A stretch of 47,737 nucleotides of DNA from an uncultured beta proteobacterium (GTDB lineage Bacteria > Pseudomonadota > Gammaproteobacteria > Burkholderiales > Rhodocyclaceae), in the NCBI GenBank assembly GCA_903886975.1, contig CAISOB010000002.1, forward strand, positions 1 through 47,737, in the 5' to 3' direction. A model generated the notes under the pieces. It did not search any database. It was given only the letters and a program-made list of their open reading frames with translations, and was not told the origin of the DNA. This document shows, in pieces, positions 24,141-31,968 of the stretch (position 1 is its first letter; each line of letters opens with the position of its first letter). A program made the translations under genes and the position numbers.

Positions 24141-25850
24141 CTATTTGTCGAGTGCTGCACCGATGACGCGTGCGCAAAGGGCCAGAGAAACCGCGCCGGC
24201 GTCCGGATTGCCGAGACTGCGTGCCGTGTGCGAACGGGCGCGGCCCATCTTCGGCGTGAGTTGCGCCGTCGCCTCGGCGGCCGCCGTCGCCGCAGCCGCA
24301 GCGGCATTCCAAGCTGCGTTCAAGGACTGGCCTTTGCCGGCCTGTTCTTCGATTGTTCTAACGAAGGGGTCGAAGGAATCGACAAGGGTCTTGTCGCCGA
24401 CCTGCGCGCGTCCCAAGCGCTTGATCGCTTCGAGCCCGGCGCGTGCGCCCTTGGCGACGGCGTCGGGAGAAATCGCCACGTCGTCGCTCAGCGCGCCGCT
24501 CCACGAGCGCAGCGCCAGCCCCCACAGCGCGCCGGAAGTTCCCCCGGCGCGGTCGCCCCAGGCATCGCCCGCTACCGCCAACACGCTGGCCGCGCCGGCG
24601 CCGGCGGCGACGGCTTTCTGGGCCGCTTCGGCCGCCGCAGCGGAGCCGCGAGTCATCCCCATGCCATGATCGCCGTCGCCGGCCAGGGCGTCGATATGCC
24701 CGAGTTCGGCTTCGACTTCGCGCAAGGACCGGGCGATCTTGCCGATCAGGGCGGATATGCATTTGCCATTTTCGCGCGAGGCTGCGCTCGCCGGACCGAA
24801 GACCAGCGGCTTCTCGTCGTCTTCCGACAAGTGCGCAGCCGGCTGCGTGGCGATGATGGCACCGCGGCGCATGACCGGCGTATCGGCGGGTGCGCACCAC
24901 AGCGCTTCAAGTTCTTCGTCAAGCCAAGTCAGCGTCAGCGAACAGCCGGCCATGTCGAGGCTGGTGACGAATTCACCGACTTCGGGCTGGACGATGGTCA
25001 GGCCGGCCTTCTTCAATGCCGCTTCGACGCTGACCCAGAGGACGAAAAGTTCCTCGTACTTGGTGCAGCCCAATCCATTCAACACGACGGCGACCCGTCC
25101 GTTGGATCCGGCGGGCTTTTCGCTCACCAGGCGGTCGACCAGCAACTTGGCGAGCGCCGGCGCGGGCAGGACATTGTCCTCGCTGATGCCGGGCTCACCG
25201 TGAATGCCGAGCCCGATTCCCATGCGCTGCGCCGGCACCGTGAATAGCGGCTCTTTCGCGCCGGGCAGGGTGCAGCCGGTGAACGCGACGCCGAAGGAAA
25301 CGGTGCGCGCGTTGGCGCGTATCGTCACGCGCTCGACGGCGTCGATGTCCTGTCCGGCTTCGGCGGCAGCGCCGGCGATCTTGAAGACGACGAGGTCGCC
25401 GGCAACGCCGCGTCGCTTGTTGGCCTGCGCCGCGGGGCCGCTGGCCACATCGTCGGTGACCGGAACGATGCGCACATCGATGCCCTCGGCGCGCAGCCGC
25501 TCGGCAGCGAGACCGAAGTTCATGACGTCGCCGGCATAGTTGCCAAAGCCCAGGAGAATGCCGCCGCCACGGTGCGCAAGGCGCATGACGTGAGCGATGA
25601 AATGCGCTGACGGTGAAGCGAATACATCGCCGGCAACCGCCGCGTCGGCGAAGCCCGGGCCGACAAAGCCGGCAAATGCCGGATAGTGACCTGAGCCGCC
25701 GCCGATGACGAGCGCAACCTTGCCGGCCGGCGTCGCCGTCGAGCGAACGACGCCGCCGGTGACCGCTCTTGCCGTGCGGGCATAGACTGAAGCGAAACCG
25801 GCGAGTGCCGTCGTTGCGAAAGCTTCGGGATCGTCATAGATGCAGGTCAT
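24141..25850 (-). CDS. lerK: Fused DAK1-DAK2 kinase, probable L-erythrulose kinase
   Basis: A 569-residue ATP-dependent dihydroxyacetone-kinase-family protein. The DhaK (DAK1) half spans about residues 1-330, with GGGSGHYPAFAGFVG near residue 50, GNYAGDVMNF near residue 101, and GIHGEPG near residue 215 whose His binds the ketose carbonyl covalently. The DhaL (DAK2) half follows an Ala-rich linker and carries the metal/ATP site DGDHGMGMTRG near residue 390 and the Gly-rich GDAWGDRAGGTSG near residue 430. Immediate neighbours are TPI-family and RpiB-family isomerases, the known order of L-erythrulose kinase LerK, LerI and DerI. Dihydroxyacetone kinase is the alternative, but the isomerase pair argues for a four-carbon ketose. 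Confidence 0.85.
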   Translation of the reverse strand: MTCIYDDPEAFATTALAGFASVYARTARAVTGGVVRSTATPAGKVALVIGGGSGHYPAFAGFVGPGFADAAVAGDVFASPSAHFIAHVMRLAHRGGGILLGFGNYAGDVMNFGLAAERLRAEGIDVRIVPVTDDVASGPAAQANKRRGVAGDLVVFKIAGAAAEAGQDIDAVERVTIRANARTVSFGVAFTGCTLPGAKEPLFTVPAQRMGIGLGIHGEPGISEDNVLPAPALAKLLVDRLVSEKPAGSNGRVAVVLNGLGCTKYEELFVLWVSVEAALKKAGLTIVQPEVGEFVTSLDMAGCSLTLTWLDEELEALWCAPADTPVMRRGAIIATQPAAHLSEDDEKPLVFGPASAASRENGKCISALIGKIARSLREVEAELGHIDALAGDGDHGMGMTRGSAAAAEAAQKAVAAGAGAASVLAVAGDAWGDRAGGTSGALWGLALRSWSGALSDDVAISPDAVAKGARAGLEAIKRLGRAQVGDKTLVDSFDPFVRTIEEQAGKGQSLNAAWNAAAAAATAAAEATAQLTPKMGRARSHTARSLGNPDAGAVSLALCARVIGAALDK

Positions 25851-25900
25851 GATATTTCCTCAAGTTAGCATTGTTTGAGTTGGGGAGAATCTGCGTGTGC

Positions 25901-26707
25901 TCAGGCCGTTGCCGCCGTCAGACTGGCGCTCTTCCCTTGTGCAGCGGCGACAACGAGTTCGATAATTTTAGCGAAGCCCTCCGCTTTCCATGCCGCACGT
26001 CCGACGAACAAGCCGTCGACGTCGGCGATGCTGATGATGTCCTTGCCATTTTCCGGATCAACCGAACCGCCATAGATAAGGCGCGTTCGCTCGGCTGCAT
26101 CGGGACCCCGGTGCTGCCGCAGGATATCGCGCAATGCACGATGGCGAGCGGCAACATACTCGGGCGAGGCGGCCTGCGCAGTGCCGATTGCCCAACGCGG
26201 CTCGTAAGCCAGAATCACGTCGGGAACGCGCGCATCCGGCTGACCGGCGAGCGCAGCGAGCAGTTGCGCTGCCAGCACCTCGTCGGCTCGTCCTTCGCGC
26301 TTTTCGAGCGCCGTTTCGCCAAGGCAGATGATCGGCGTTAGGCTCGAGCGCAAGGCCAGGTCGACCTTGCGCCGCACGAGTTCATAGGTCTCGCCGAAGT
26401 GCTGCAAACGCTCCGAATGCGCAAGCTCGACGTAGCGGCAACCGGCTTCGACGAGCATTGGCGCCGAAATTTCACCGGTCCAGCCGCCGGATTCTTCCCA
26501 GTGCATGTTCTGGCCACCGGTGGCCACGGGACTCTCGCCGAAAGCGGCGGCGGCGGCATGCAGCGAAGTAAACGGTGGCAGGACAAACATGTCGATCGCT
26601 GTGCAATCAAGCTTCGCCAACCGGCGCAGAAGATCGGTGGCATAGCGCGCCGCATCAGCGGCGCCGATATTCATTTTCCAGCCAGTGCCGGCGACGAGTC
26701 TTCTCAT
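25901..26707 (-). CDS. lerI: TPI-family isomerase, probable L-erythrulose-1-phosphate isomerase
   Basis: A 268-residue triosephosphate-isomerase-fold protein. It begins MRRLVAGTGWKMNIGAADA; ordinary TPI has GNWKMN, and the GTxWKMN form is the one I associate with EryH/LerI tetrulose-phosphate isomerases. The catalytic His lies in ELAHSERLQHFGE near residue 97 and the catalytic Glu in LAYEPRWAIGTAQ near residue 170; the phosphate loop is IYGGSVDPENGKD near residue 213. EryH and LerI convert L-erythrulose-1-phosphate to D-erythrulose-4-phosphate. The start ATG 26707 is chosen because the fold begins there; the extra frame to 26767 has no family similarity. It lies 50 bases upstream of the kinase, in the same minus-strand operon. 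Confidence 0.87.
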   Translation of the reverse strand: MRRLVAGTGWKMNIGAADAARYATDLLRRLAKLDCTAIDMFVLPPFTSLHAAAAAFGESPVATGGQNMHWEESGGWTGEISAPMLVEAGCRYVELAHSERLQHFGETYELVRRKVDLALRSSLTPIICLGETALEKREGRADEVLAAQLLAALAGQPDARVPDVILAYEPRWAIGTAQAASPEYVAARHRALRDILRQHRGPDAAERTRLIYGGSVDPENGKDIISIADVDGLFVGRAAWKAEGFAKIIELVVAAAQGKSASLTAATA

Positions 26708-26778
26708 GAAGCAAGCTCCACAAATTGCGTCGTTGCCCGGCGCTCCTTCACCCCCCGTAAGCTGCAATGCCGCATCGC

Positions 26779-27237
26779 CTACTTTCTGTATTTCTTGTCG
26801 AGGTCGTTGATCGCGCCAACGTTGGCGACCGATGCACCCTTCGGATCAAAATCAGAAGCCAGCCAGGCATCGACAATATTCTTCGCGAGTTCGTTGCCGA
26901 TGACGCGCGCGCCGAGCGTGATGATCTGCGCATTGTTGCTCTTGGCGGCACGTACCGCCGAGAAATTGTCGTGGGTGAGCGCCGCGCGAATGCCCGGGAC
27001 CTTGTTCGCGGAGATGGACATGCCGATCCCGGTTCCGCAACACAGGATGCCTCGATCAAATTCCTTGTTCACGACAGCCGTGGCGACGCGTTCGGCGACG
27101 CCCGCGTAATATTCTGCCGCGCCTGCCGGAGCGCGGCTCAGATCCGACACCTCGATTCCTTTGCAAGTCGCGAGGTAAGCGGCGAGGACTTCAACCAGGG
27201 GGATTCCGGCACTGTCACCGGCGATAGCAATCTTCAT
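26779..27237 (-). CDS. derI: RpiB-family isomerase, probable D-erythrulose-4-phosphate isomerase
   Basis: A 152-residue RpiB/LacAB family protein of the EryI/DerI kind. It keeps the catalytic-cysteine loop ([17 protein letters not shown] near residue 66), but the two histidines used by ribose-5-phosphate isomerase are replaced: it has GDSAG instead of GCDHxG near residue 8, and KSNNAQ instead of the HND-type motif near residue 100. EryI/DerI convert D-erythrulose-4-phosphate to D-erythrose-4-phosphate, which enters the pentose phosphate pathway. ATG 27237 begins the fold; codons upstream to 27315 run through the promoter. It is the first gene of the derI-lerI-lerK operon and is divergent from the SorC-like regulator. 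Confidence 0.85.
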   Translation of the reverse strand: MKIAIAGDSAGIPLVEVLAAYLATCKGIEVSDLSRAPAGAAEYYAGVAERVATAVVNKEFDRGILCCGTGIGMSISANKVPGIRAALTHDNFSAVRAAKSNNAQIITLGARVIGNELAKNIVDAWLASDFDPKGASVANVGAINDLDKKYRK

Positions 27238-27249
27238 GACGTAGCTTCC

Positions 27250-27320
27250 TTTTGTAATTACGTAAGACGGCCCGAGAAATTGGACTATAATACTTTTGTA
27301 TTCCGAAAACAACATTTGTA
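27250..27320. promoter_or_regulatory. Three TTTTGTA-like sites before derI
   Basis: TTTTGTA occurs at 27250-27256 and 27294-27300, and ATTTGTA at 27314-27320. The middle copy lies in the spacer of the derI promoter and the third overlaps its -35 hexamer. They are candidate sites for the SorC/EryD-like protein encoded alongside. The octamer ACATTTGT (27312-27319) is shared with the operator at 6720-6749. Confidence 0.5.
27284..27312 (-). promoter_or_regulatory. Promoter of derI-lerI-lerK operon
   Basis: On the minus strand, TTGTTT (27312-27307), a 17-base spacer and TATAGT (27289-27284) lie about 50 bases upstream of the derI start. This is the best promoter in the divergent region. Confidence 0.6.
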
Positions 27321-27417
27321 AATATGGCGCAATCGGCCGGTTCGCCGCAAGCAGCTGGGCGTGACGCCGAGGACTATCTTTTCGTCATAAGATGTCGTCA
27401 GTTCGAAAGGTCGAATC

Positions 27418-28395
27418 ATGAGCAACGATGAATCGTCAGCCCAGAACGGCGAACAACTGCGGGCGCGAATCGCATGGTACTACTACGTCGCCGGCCTGAC
27501 ACAGCAGGAGATCTCAGAGCGGCTCGGAATTGCGCGTGCGCGCGTCAATCGCATTGCCGGGCAATTGCGCGCGGACGGTTCGGTGGTCGTCGATATCCGC
27601 TTGCCGCTGGCCAGTTGCGTGGCGCTCGAGGAGCAACTCAAGGAGATCTACGGGCTCAAATTGGTGGCGGTGGTTCCATCGGCTGACGACGACGAGCAGC
27701 AACGGCGGATGATCGGCGATGCGGCGGGTGCCATGCTGGACGCATTGATTCAGGACGGGCAACGCATTTCGGTCGGGTGGGGACGCACCTTGAGTGCGAC
27801 GATCAAGCAGCTGCGCGCCCGCCAGTTGCGCGACAGTTCGGTGGTTTCCCTGATGGGCGGCCTGACTCGCGGATCCGAAACCAACGCCTTCGAAGTGTCG
27901 ACCGAACTGGCCAAGACGCTGGGCGCCGACTGCTATTACGTCACCGCGCCGATCTATTGCCCAAGCATCGAGAGCCGCGAATTCCTGCTCACCCACAGCG
28001 GCGTCAATGAAGTCATGGAGCGCGCGCGCAAGTCCAGCGTGGCTATCGTTTCCTGTGGCGACATGACACCGCGCACCAAACTCACGACCATCAACACCGT
28101 TCGCGAGCGGCTGGCTGAATTGAAGAAGATCGGTGCGATCGGCGAAATTCTGGGCACCTTCCTCGATGCGAAAGGGCTCCCCGTCGACCACGTGCTCAAC
28201 AAGAGCGTCATCGCCATGCCGCCATCCGATTTGGCAGCGATTCCAAACAGCATCCTGATTTCCGGCGGGCTGTACAAGGCCGAAATCATCCACGCCATAC
28301 TCTCCGCAGGCTATGTGCATTGCCTGGTAACCGACGAGGCTGTCGCTCAGCGCCTGGTCTCACGGCGTCCTAGCACCAGCGTGACGAACAGATAG
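27418..28395 (+). CDS. SorC/DeoR-type regulator, EryD-like
   Basis: A 325-residue SorC-family regulator. The helix-turn-helix is at about residues 15-60 (RIAWYYYVAGLTQQEISERLGIARARVNRI), followed by the sugar-binding SorC domain, which includes VGWGRTLSATIKQL near residue 120, VSLMGGLT near residue 142, the conserved CGDM of VSCGDMTP near residue 212, and the C-terminal SGGLYKAEIIHAIL segment. EryD, repressor of the Brucella erythritol operon, belongs to this family, and it too controls tetritol/tetrulose genes. The divergent placement next to derI-lerI-lerK makes those genes the likely targets; an erythrulose phosphate could be the inducer. It converges on the GntR gene with only 14 bases between stops. 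Confidence 0.87.
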   Translation: MSNDESSAQNGEQLRARIAWYYYVAGLTQQEISERLGIARARVNRIAGQLRADGSVVVDIRLPLASCVALEEQLKEIYGLKLVAVVPSADDDEQQRRMIGDAAGAMLDALIQDGQRISVGWGRTLSATIKQLRARQLRDSSVVSLMGGLTRGSETNAFEVSTELAKTLGADCYYVTAPIYCPSIESREFLLTHSGVNEVMERARKSSVAIVSCGDMTPRTKLTTINTVRERLAELKKIGAIGEILGTFLDAKGLPVDHVLNKSVIAMPPSDLAAIPNSILISGGLYKAEIIHAILSAGYVHCLVTDEAVAQRLVSRRPSTSVTNR

Positions 28396-28409
28396 GCGGC
28401 AAGCGTCCA

Positions 28410-29114
28410 TCAAATCTCGCTATGAATCCGCTCCCAGCTTTGCGCCAGATGATCGGCCATGGCTGAAGACAGGCGCGCGCCATCGCGTGCTTCGAGCGCG
28501 GCGATCATTTCCTCGTGTTCATCCACGGCCGCCGCCCACGATTCGCTTTTTTGGTCGCCGATGAAGCGGATGCGCTTCATGCGCGATTGCAGAATGTCGT
28601 GCACCAGCGCCAGCGACTCATTGCCGGAGAGCGAAATCAACGCCGAGTGGATCTGTTGATTGCGCTTGAAATACTGCAGGCGGTCACGCGCCGCGTAAAA
28701 AGTTAGCATCTCGTCGTGCAAGCGTCTGACCGCGCGAATCTCTTCGTCTGAAGCGTTCTTGCAAGTCATCGGCCCGGCCAGCTTTTCAAGCGAGCTAAGC
28801 ACCTCCAGCATGTCGCGGGCATCTTTGGCGGTCAGCTTGCGGACGAAGGCGCCGCGGCTCGGCATCAGTTCAACCAGGCCCTCGGTCGCGAGAACTTTAA
28901 GTGCTTCGCGCAATGGCGTGCGCGATACGCCGAGTTGCAGGCCGAGCTGGCCTTCGTGGATGCGCATGCCGACCGGCAGCTGTCCCTCGATGATCATGTC
29001 GCGGATGCGCGAGATCACCACGTTGTGTAAGGTCGGACGTTCGATACGGGCAACCTCGGGCTCCGGCGGAAGGACTTCATCGACCAGGCCCACGACATTC
29101 GATTCGCTATTCAT
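28410..29114 (-). CDS. GntR-family regulator, FadR/FCD subgroup (second)
   Basis: A 234-residue regulator with a GntR winged helix (VVISRIRDMIIEGQLPVGMRIHEGQLGLQLGVSRTPLREALKVL) and a helical FCD domain containing FKRNQQIHSALISLSGN near residue 140 and AVDEHEEMIAAL near residue 205. Start choice: a TTG at 29123 is too near the GGAGG ribosome site, whereas ATG 29114 is at normal distance. It is only moderately similar to the GntR protein at 21817. It is divergent from the pdxA-tct operon and probably controls it, with palindromic sites at 29137-29180. The inducer is likely the acid imported by TctABC. Confidence 0.85.
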   Translation of the reverse strand: MNSESNVVGLVDEVLPPEPEVARIERPTLHNVVISRIRDMIIEGQLPVGMRIHEGQLGLQLGVSRTPLREALKVLATEGLVELMPSRGAFVRKLTAKDARDMLEVLSSLEKLAGPMTCKNASDEEIRAVRRLHDEMLTFYAARDRLQYFKRNQQIHSALISLSGNESLALVHDILQSRMKRIRFIGDQKSESWAAAVDEHEEMIAALEARDGARLSSAMADHLAQSWERIHSEI

Positions 29115-29136
29115 CGCCGGCAATCTCCTCCCTCAA

Positions 29137-29180
29137 GTTGAACTCATTCGACCAACTTTTCTGCATGTTGAATTCAGCAT
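29137..29180. promoter_or_regulatory. Candidate GntR operators before pdxA
   Basis: ATGTTGAATTCAGCAT (29165-29180) is a 16-bp palindrome with one mismatched pair. A related half, GTTGAACTCA (29137-29146), lies exactly 30 bp from GTTGAATTCA (29167-29176), three helical turns. Both sit between the divergent gntR and pdxA genes. Confidence 0.5.
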
Positions 29181-29194
29181 ACTACATTTAATCG

Positions 29195-29223
29195 TTGACA
29201 GACAGCTTCATTCGCACCAGTAT
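29195..29223 (+). promoter_or_regulatory. Promoter of pdxA-tct operon
   Basis: TTGACA (29195-29200), a 17-base spacer and CAGTAT (29218-29223) form a good sigma-70 promoter. It would start transcription about 23 bases before the GTG at 29253. Confidence 0.6.
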
Positions 29224-29252
29224 TGCGAAAAATTGAAGCCCAAGGAGCAAAA

Positions 29253-30296
29253 GTGAGCACTAACCAAGAGATAAGCACCCGTTACCGTCCGACCATTGCA
29301 CTGGCCATGGGTGATCCCGCCGGAGTCAGCCCGGAACTTGCCGCCAGGCTGCTTTGCCTCGAGGAATTGCTGGCGGCGGCCAAAATCGTCGTCTTCGGCG
29401 ATCGAAGGATTCTTGACGAAGGTGCAAAGATTGCCGGTCTTTCGCTCGATATCACTGTCGTCGCGCTGGGCGAAAAGTTTGACGCGACGGCACGCCCGGT
29501 TCTCATCGATCTGTGCAATCTTTCGCCTGCAGACGTCAAGCGCGGTGAAGCGACGCCTGAAGGCGGCGCTTTCGCGCTCGACAATTTCCGCCGGGCTCTG
29601 ACCATGGCCAAGGCCGGCGACGCCGACGCCGTATGTTTCACGCCGTTCAACAAGAAAGCCATGCGCTACGGTTACCCCGGCTACGACGATGAGATCCGCT
29701 TCATCTGCGATGTCATCGATTTTCACGGTCACGCGCGCGAATTCAATGTTCTCGGCAGCGTGTGGAACGCCCGCGTCACTTCGCACATCCCCCTGTCCGA
29801 AGTTGCGGCGGCGATCACCGCCGAGGGCATCGTCGCCGAGATGGCTTTGACCGACCGGTGCCTGCGCGAGGCCGGCATCGTCAATCCAAGAATCGCGGTT
29901 GCCGCGCTCAATCCGCACGCCGGTGACGGCGGCAATTTCGGCCGCGAAGAAATCGACGTAATCGAGCCCGCAGTAAAGGCCAGCATCGCGCGCGGATTTA
30001 ACGCCTTCGGGCCTTTTCCGGCAGATACCGTGTATGGCCGCGCGTTGCGTGGCGACTTCGACGCGGTGCTGACGATGTACCACGACCAGGGCCAGATCGC
30101 GATGAAGCTCGTGGGCTTTGACCGCGGCGTGACCCTGATGGGCGGCCTGCCTTTCCCGGTGTGCACCCCCGCCCACGGCACGGCTTACGACATTGTCGGG
30201 CAGGGCATCGCCAACGTCGGCGCGACACGCGAGGCGGTTCTGCTGGCGGCGCGCATGGCGTCACGAAATCATGCCGCGAAAAGCGCCGCGAACTGA
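29253..30296 (+). CDS. pdxA2: PdxA-family dehydrogenase (PdxA2-like)
   Basis: A 347-residue NAD-dependent phosphohydroxyacid dehydrogenase. It begins near IALAMGDPAGVSPELAARLL and has LNPHAGDGGNFGREEIDVI near residue 225. The metal/phosphate region near residue 275 (MYHDQGQIAMK, FDRGVTLMGGLPFPV, THGT-like PAHGTAYDIVG) is of the catabolic PdxA2 kind rather than the vitamin B6 enzyme. PdxA2 oxidatively decarboxylates 4-phospho-D-threonate or -erythronate to dihydroxyacetone phosphate; the related TphB acts on a terephthalate diol. It heads an operon with TctCBA and a beta-hydroxyacid dehydrogenase. The kinase PdxA2 usually needs (DUF1537 family) is not in the window. The start is GTG 29253 after AAGGAG. 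Confidence 0.85.
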   Translation: MSTNQEISTRYRPTIALAMGDPAGVSPELAARLLCLEELLAAAKIVVFGDRRILDEGAKIAGLSLDITVVALGEKFDATARPVLIDLCNLSPADVKRGEATPEGGAFALDNFRRALTMAKAGDADAVCFTPFNKKAMRYGYPGYDDEIRFICDVIDFHGHAREFNVLGSVWNARVTSHIPLSEVAAAITAEGIVAEMALTDRCLREAGIVNPRIAVAALNPHAGDGGNFGREEIDVIEPAVKASIARGFNAFGPFPADTVYGRALRGDFDAVLTMYHDQGQIAMKLVGFDRGVTLMGGLPFPVCTPAHGTAYDIVGQGIANVGATREAVLLAARMASRNHAAKSAAN

Positions 30297-30359
30297 GTAC
30301 GAGCAAGCGTTGGCAAGCAATTCAATTCACCCGATTTCACACAAAAGAGGAGTCATACG

Positions 30360-31349
30360 ATGGCACGAATCAAATTGACCGCCACGCTGCTGGCGAGCGC
30401 TCTTTATGCAGCGGCCGCGAGCGCGGCCTGGGTTCCGGAAAAACCGGTCGAATTCGTCGTCGCCTCGGGCGCCGGCGGCGGCACCGACACCTTTGCCCGC
30501 ACGGTCCAGGCGATTATCGTCAAGTACAAGCTGATGGCTGCGCCGGTCGTCGTCGTGAATAAAGGCGGCGGCGCCGGCAGTGAAGGCTTTGTCTACGGTT
30601 CAGCCACTCCGGACGATCCCTACCGGGTGACCTTCGGGACCAACAACGAGTACCTCCTACCCTTCGTCGCCAAAATGGGCTACACGGTGCAGAGCCTTGT
30701 TCCCGTTGCCGGAATGGCTCTCGATGAATTCCTGCTCTGGGTACCTGCCGATTCCCCGTACAAGGACACCAAGAGCTTCATCGAGGCAGCGAAGAAGGGC
30801 GAAGGGCTGAAGATGGGCGGCTCACAGTCCAAGGACACCGACCAGACACTAGTCAGCATGATCAGCGCGGCGACCGGCGCCAAGTTCACCTATATCCCGT
30901 TCAAGAGCGGTGGCGAAGCGGCGGTGCAACTCGCCGGCGGGCATATCGATTCCAATACCAACAACCCGAGTGAAAACATCGGTCAGTGGAAAGCCAATAT
31001 GGTCCGCCCGCTCTGCGTCTTCAGTACCGAGCACATGGCTGCCGGACCGAAGGTCACCAAGGATATGGGCTGGTCGGACATTCCGCTGTGCAAGGATTCG
31101 GGCGTGCCGATTCCAACCTATCAGATGCCGCGCACCGTGTGGTTGCCGGCAAAGGTTTCCCCCGATGCCATCGCTTTCTATACCGCCATCCTGAAGAAAG
31201 TCAGCGAGACGCCCGAGTGGAAAACTTATATAGAGCGCAGCTCGCAGAGCGATCGATTCCTGACTGGTGACGCCTTGCGCGCCTATATAAAGCAGGACGC
31301 CGAGCGGGCGATCGAAGTCTTCAAGCGCGAAAAGTGGATCGTTCAGTAA
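30360..31349 (+). CDS. tctC: TctC-type substrate-binding protein
   Basis: A 329-residue periplasmic binding protein of the tripartite tricarboxylate transporter (TTT/Bug) family. A signal peptide covers about the first 22 residues (cleavage near ASA-AW). The mature start WVPEKPVEFVVASGAGGGTDTFARTV is the typical Bug N-terminus, and the second ligand-contact loop YIPFKSGGEAAVQLAGGHID is near residue 180. Bug proteins bind carboxylates through backbone contacts, so the ligand cannot be read off. With PdxA2 beside it, a hydroxylated acid such as a tetronate, or an aromatic diacid, is plausible. ATG 30360 follows AAAGAGGAG. Confidence 0.9.
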   Translation: MARIKLTATLLASALYAAAASAAWVPEKPVEFVVASGAGGGTDTFARTVQAIIVKYKLMAAPVVVVNKGGGAGSEGFVYGSATPDDPYRVTFGTNNEYLLPFVAKMGYTVQSLVPVAGMALDEFLLWVPADSPYKDTKSFIEAAKKGEGLKMGGSQSKDTDQTLVSMISAATGAKFTYIPFKSGGEAAVQLAGGHIDSNTNNPSENIGQWKANMVRPLCVFSTEHMAAGPKVTKDMGWSDIPLCKDSGVPIPTYQMPRTVWLPAKVSPDAIAFYTAILKKVSETPEWKTYIERSSQSDRFLTGDALRAYIKQDAERAIEVFKREKWIVQ

Positions 31350-31368
31350 GGCGGCTGTCGCTGTGCTG

Positions 31369-31391
31369 CGGGACGGGCCATTCCCGTCCCG
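31369..31391 (+). repeat. Strong hairpin after tctC
   Basis: CGGGACGGG (31369-31377) and CCCGTCCCG (31383-31391) form a perfect 9-bp GC-rich stem with loop CCATT, 20 bases after the tctC stop and 28 before tctB. No T-run follows. It resembles the hairpins after the ABC binding-protein gene at 7955-8040 and probably raises tctC mRNA relative to tctBA. Confidence 0.6.
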
Positions 31392-31418
31392 TATCATAAA
31401 TCTTGTGGAGCAAGTCTC

Positions 31419-31919
31419 ATGCAAACCCCGTCAGCTACCCTGGTCAGCCGTTTCGCAATGGAAGTTGCGTCGGCTTGCTTCGTCATGGCGATCGGCGCGC
31501 TTGTCTGTTTCGGCGCACGCGAATTCGGTATCGGTTGGGGCGATGCCGGGCCGCAGCCCGGTTACTTTCCGTTCTACGTCGGACTGATCATCGTCATCGC
31601 GAGTTGCGGCGTGTTGGTGCAGGCGCTTCTCCAGCGGCGCGACCGGCGCGAGTCCTTCCTGACCCGTGAACAGGGGGGACGGATCCTTGCCTTCTTCGGC
31701 CCGATGCTCGGCTTCGTGGTGCTCTCAGTGCTGCTCGGCATGTACGTCGCGCTGACCATTTACCTGTGCAGCGTCATGGTCGTGCAGGGCGGTTACCGCT
31801 TTCACAAGGCCGCAGCGATCAGCGTCGCGACGGCGGTCATTTCCTATGTCGTGTTCGAGGTCTGGTTCCTCGTACCGCTGCTCAAAGGCCCGCTCGAGGC
31901 TTGGCTCGGCGTTCATTGA
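31419..31919 (+). CDS. tctB: TctB-type small membrane subunit
   Basis: A 166-residue protein with four hydrophobic segments, the size and layout of TctB, the small membrane subunit of TTT transporters. It begins with a helix near residues 15-35, then GDAGPQPGYFPFYVGLIIVIAS near residue 45 with the PGYFP-type motif commonly seen in TctB, a charged cytoplasmic loop RRDRRESFL, and two more helices. Such proteins are poorly conserved, so the call rests on this motif, its length and its place between tctC and tctA. ATG 31419 is 69 bases after tctC, across the hairpin. Confidence 0.87.
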   Translation: MQTPSATLVSRFAMEVASACFVMAIGALVCFGAREFGIGWGDAGPQPGYFPFYVGLIIVIASCGVLVQALLQRRDRRESFLTREQGGRILAFFGPMLGFVVLSVLLGMYVALTIYLCSVMVVQGGYRFHKAAAISVATAVISYVVFEVWFLVPLLKGPLEAWLGVH

Positions 31920-31968
31920 TCTGCGTCTGACGGCAGGCTAAAACTCAGCAATTTCGGGGAGATCGTCA

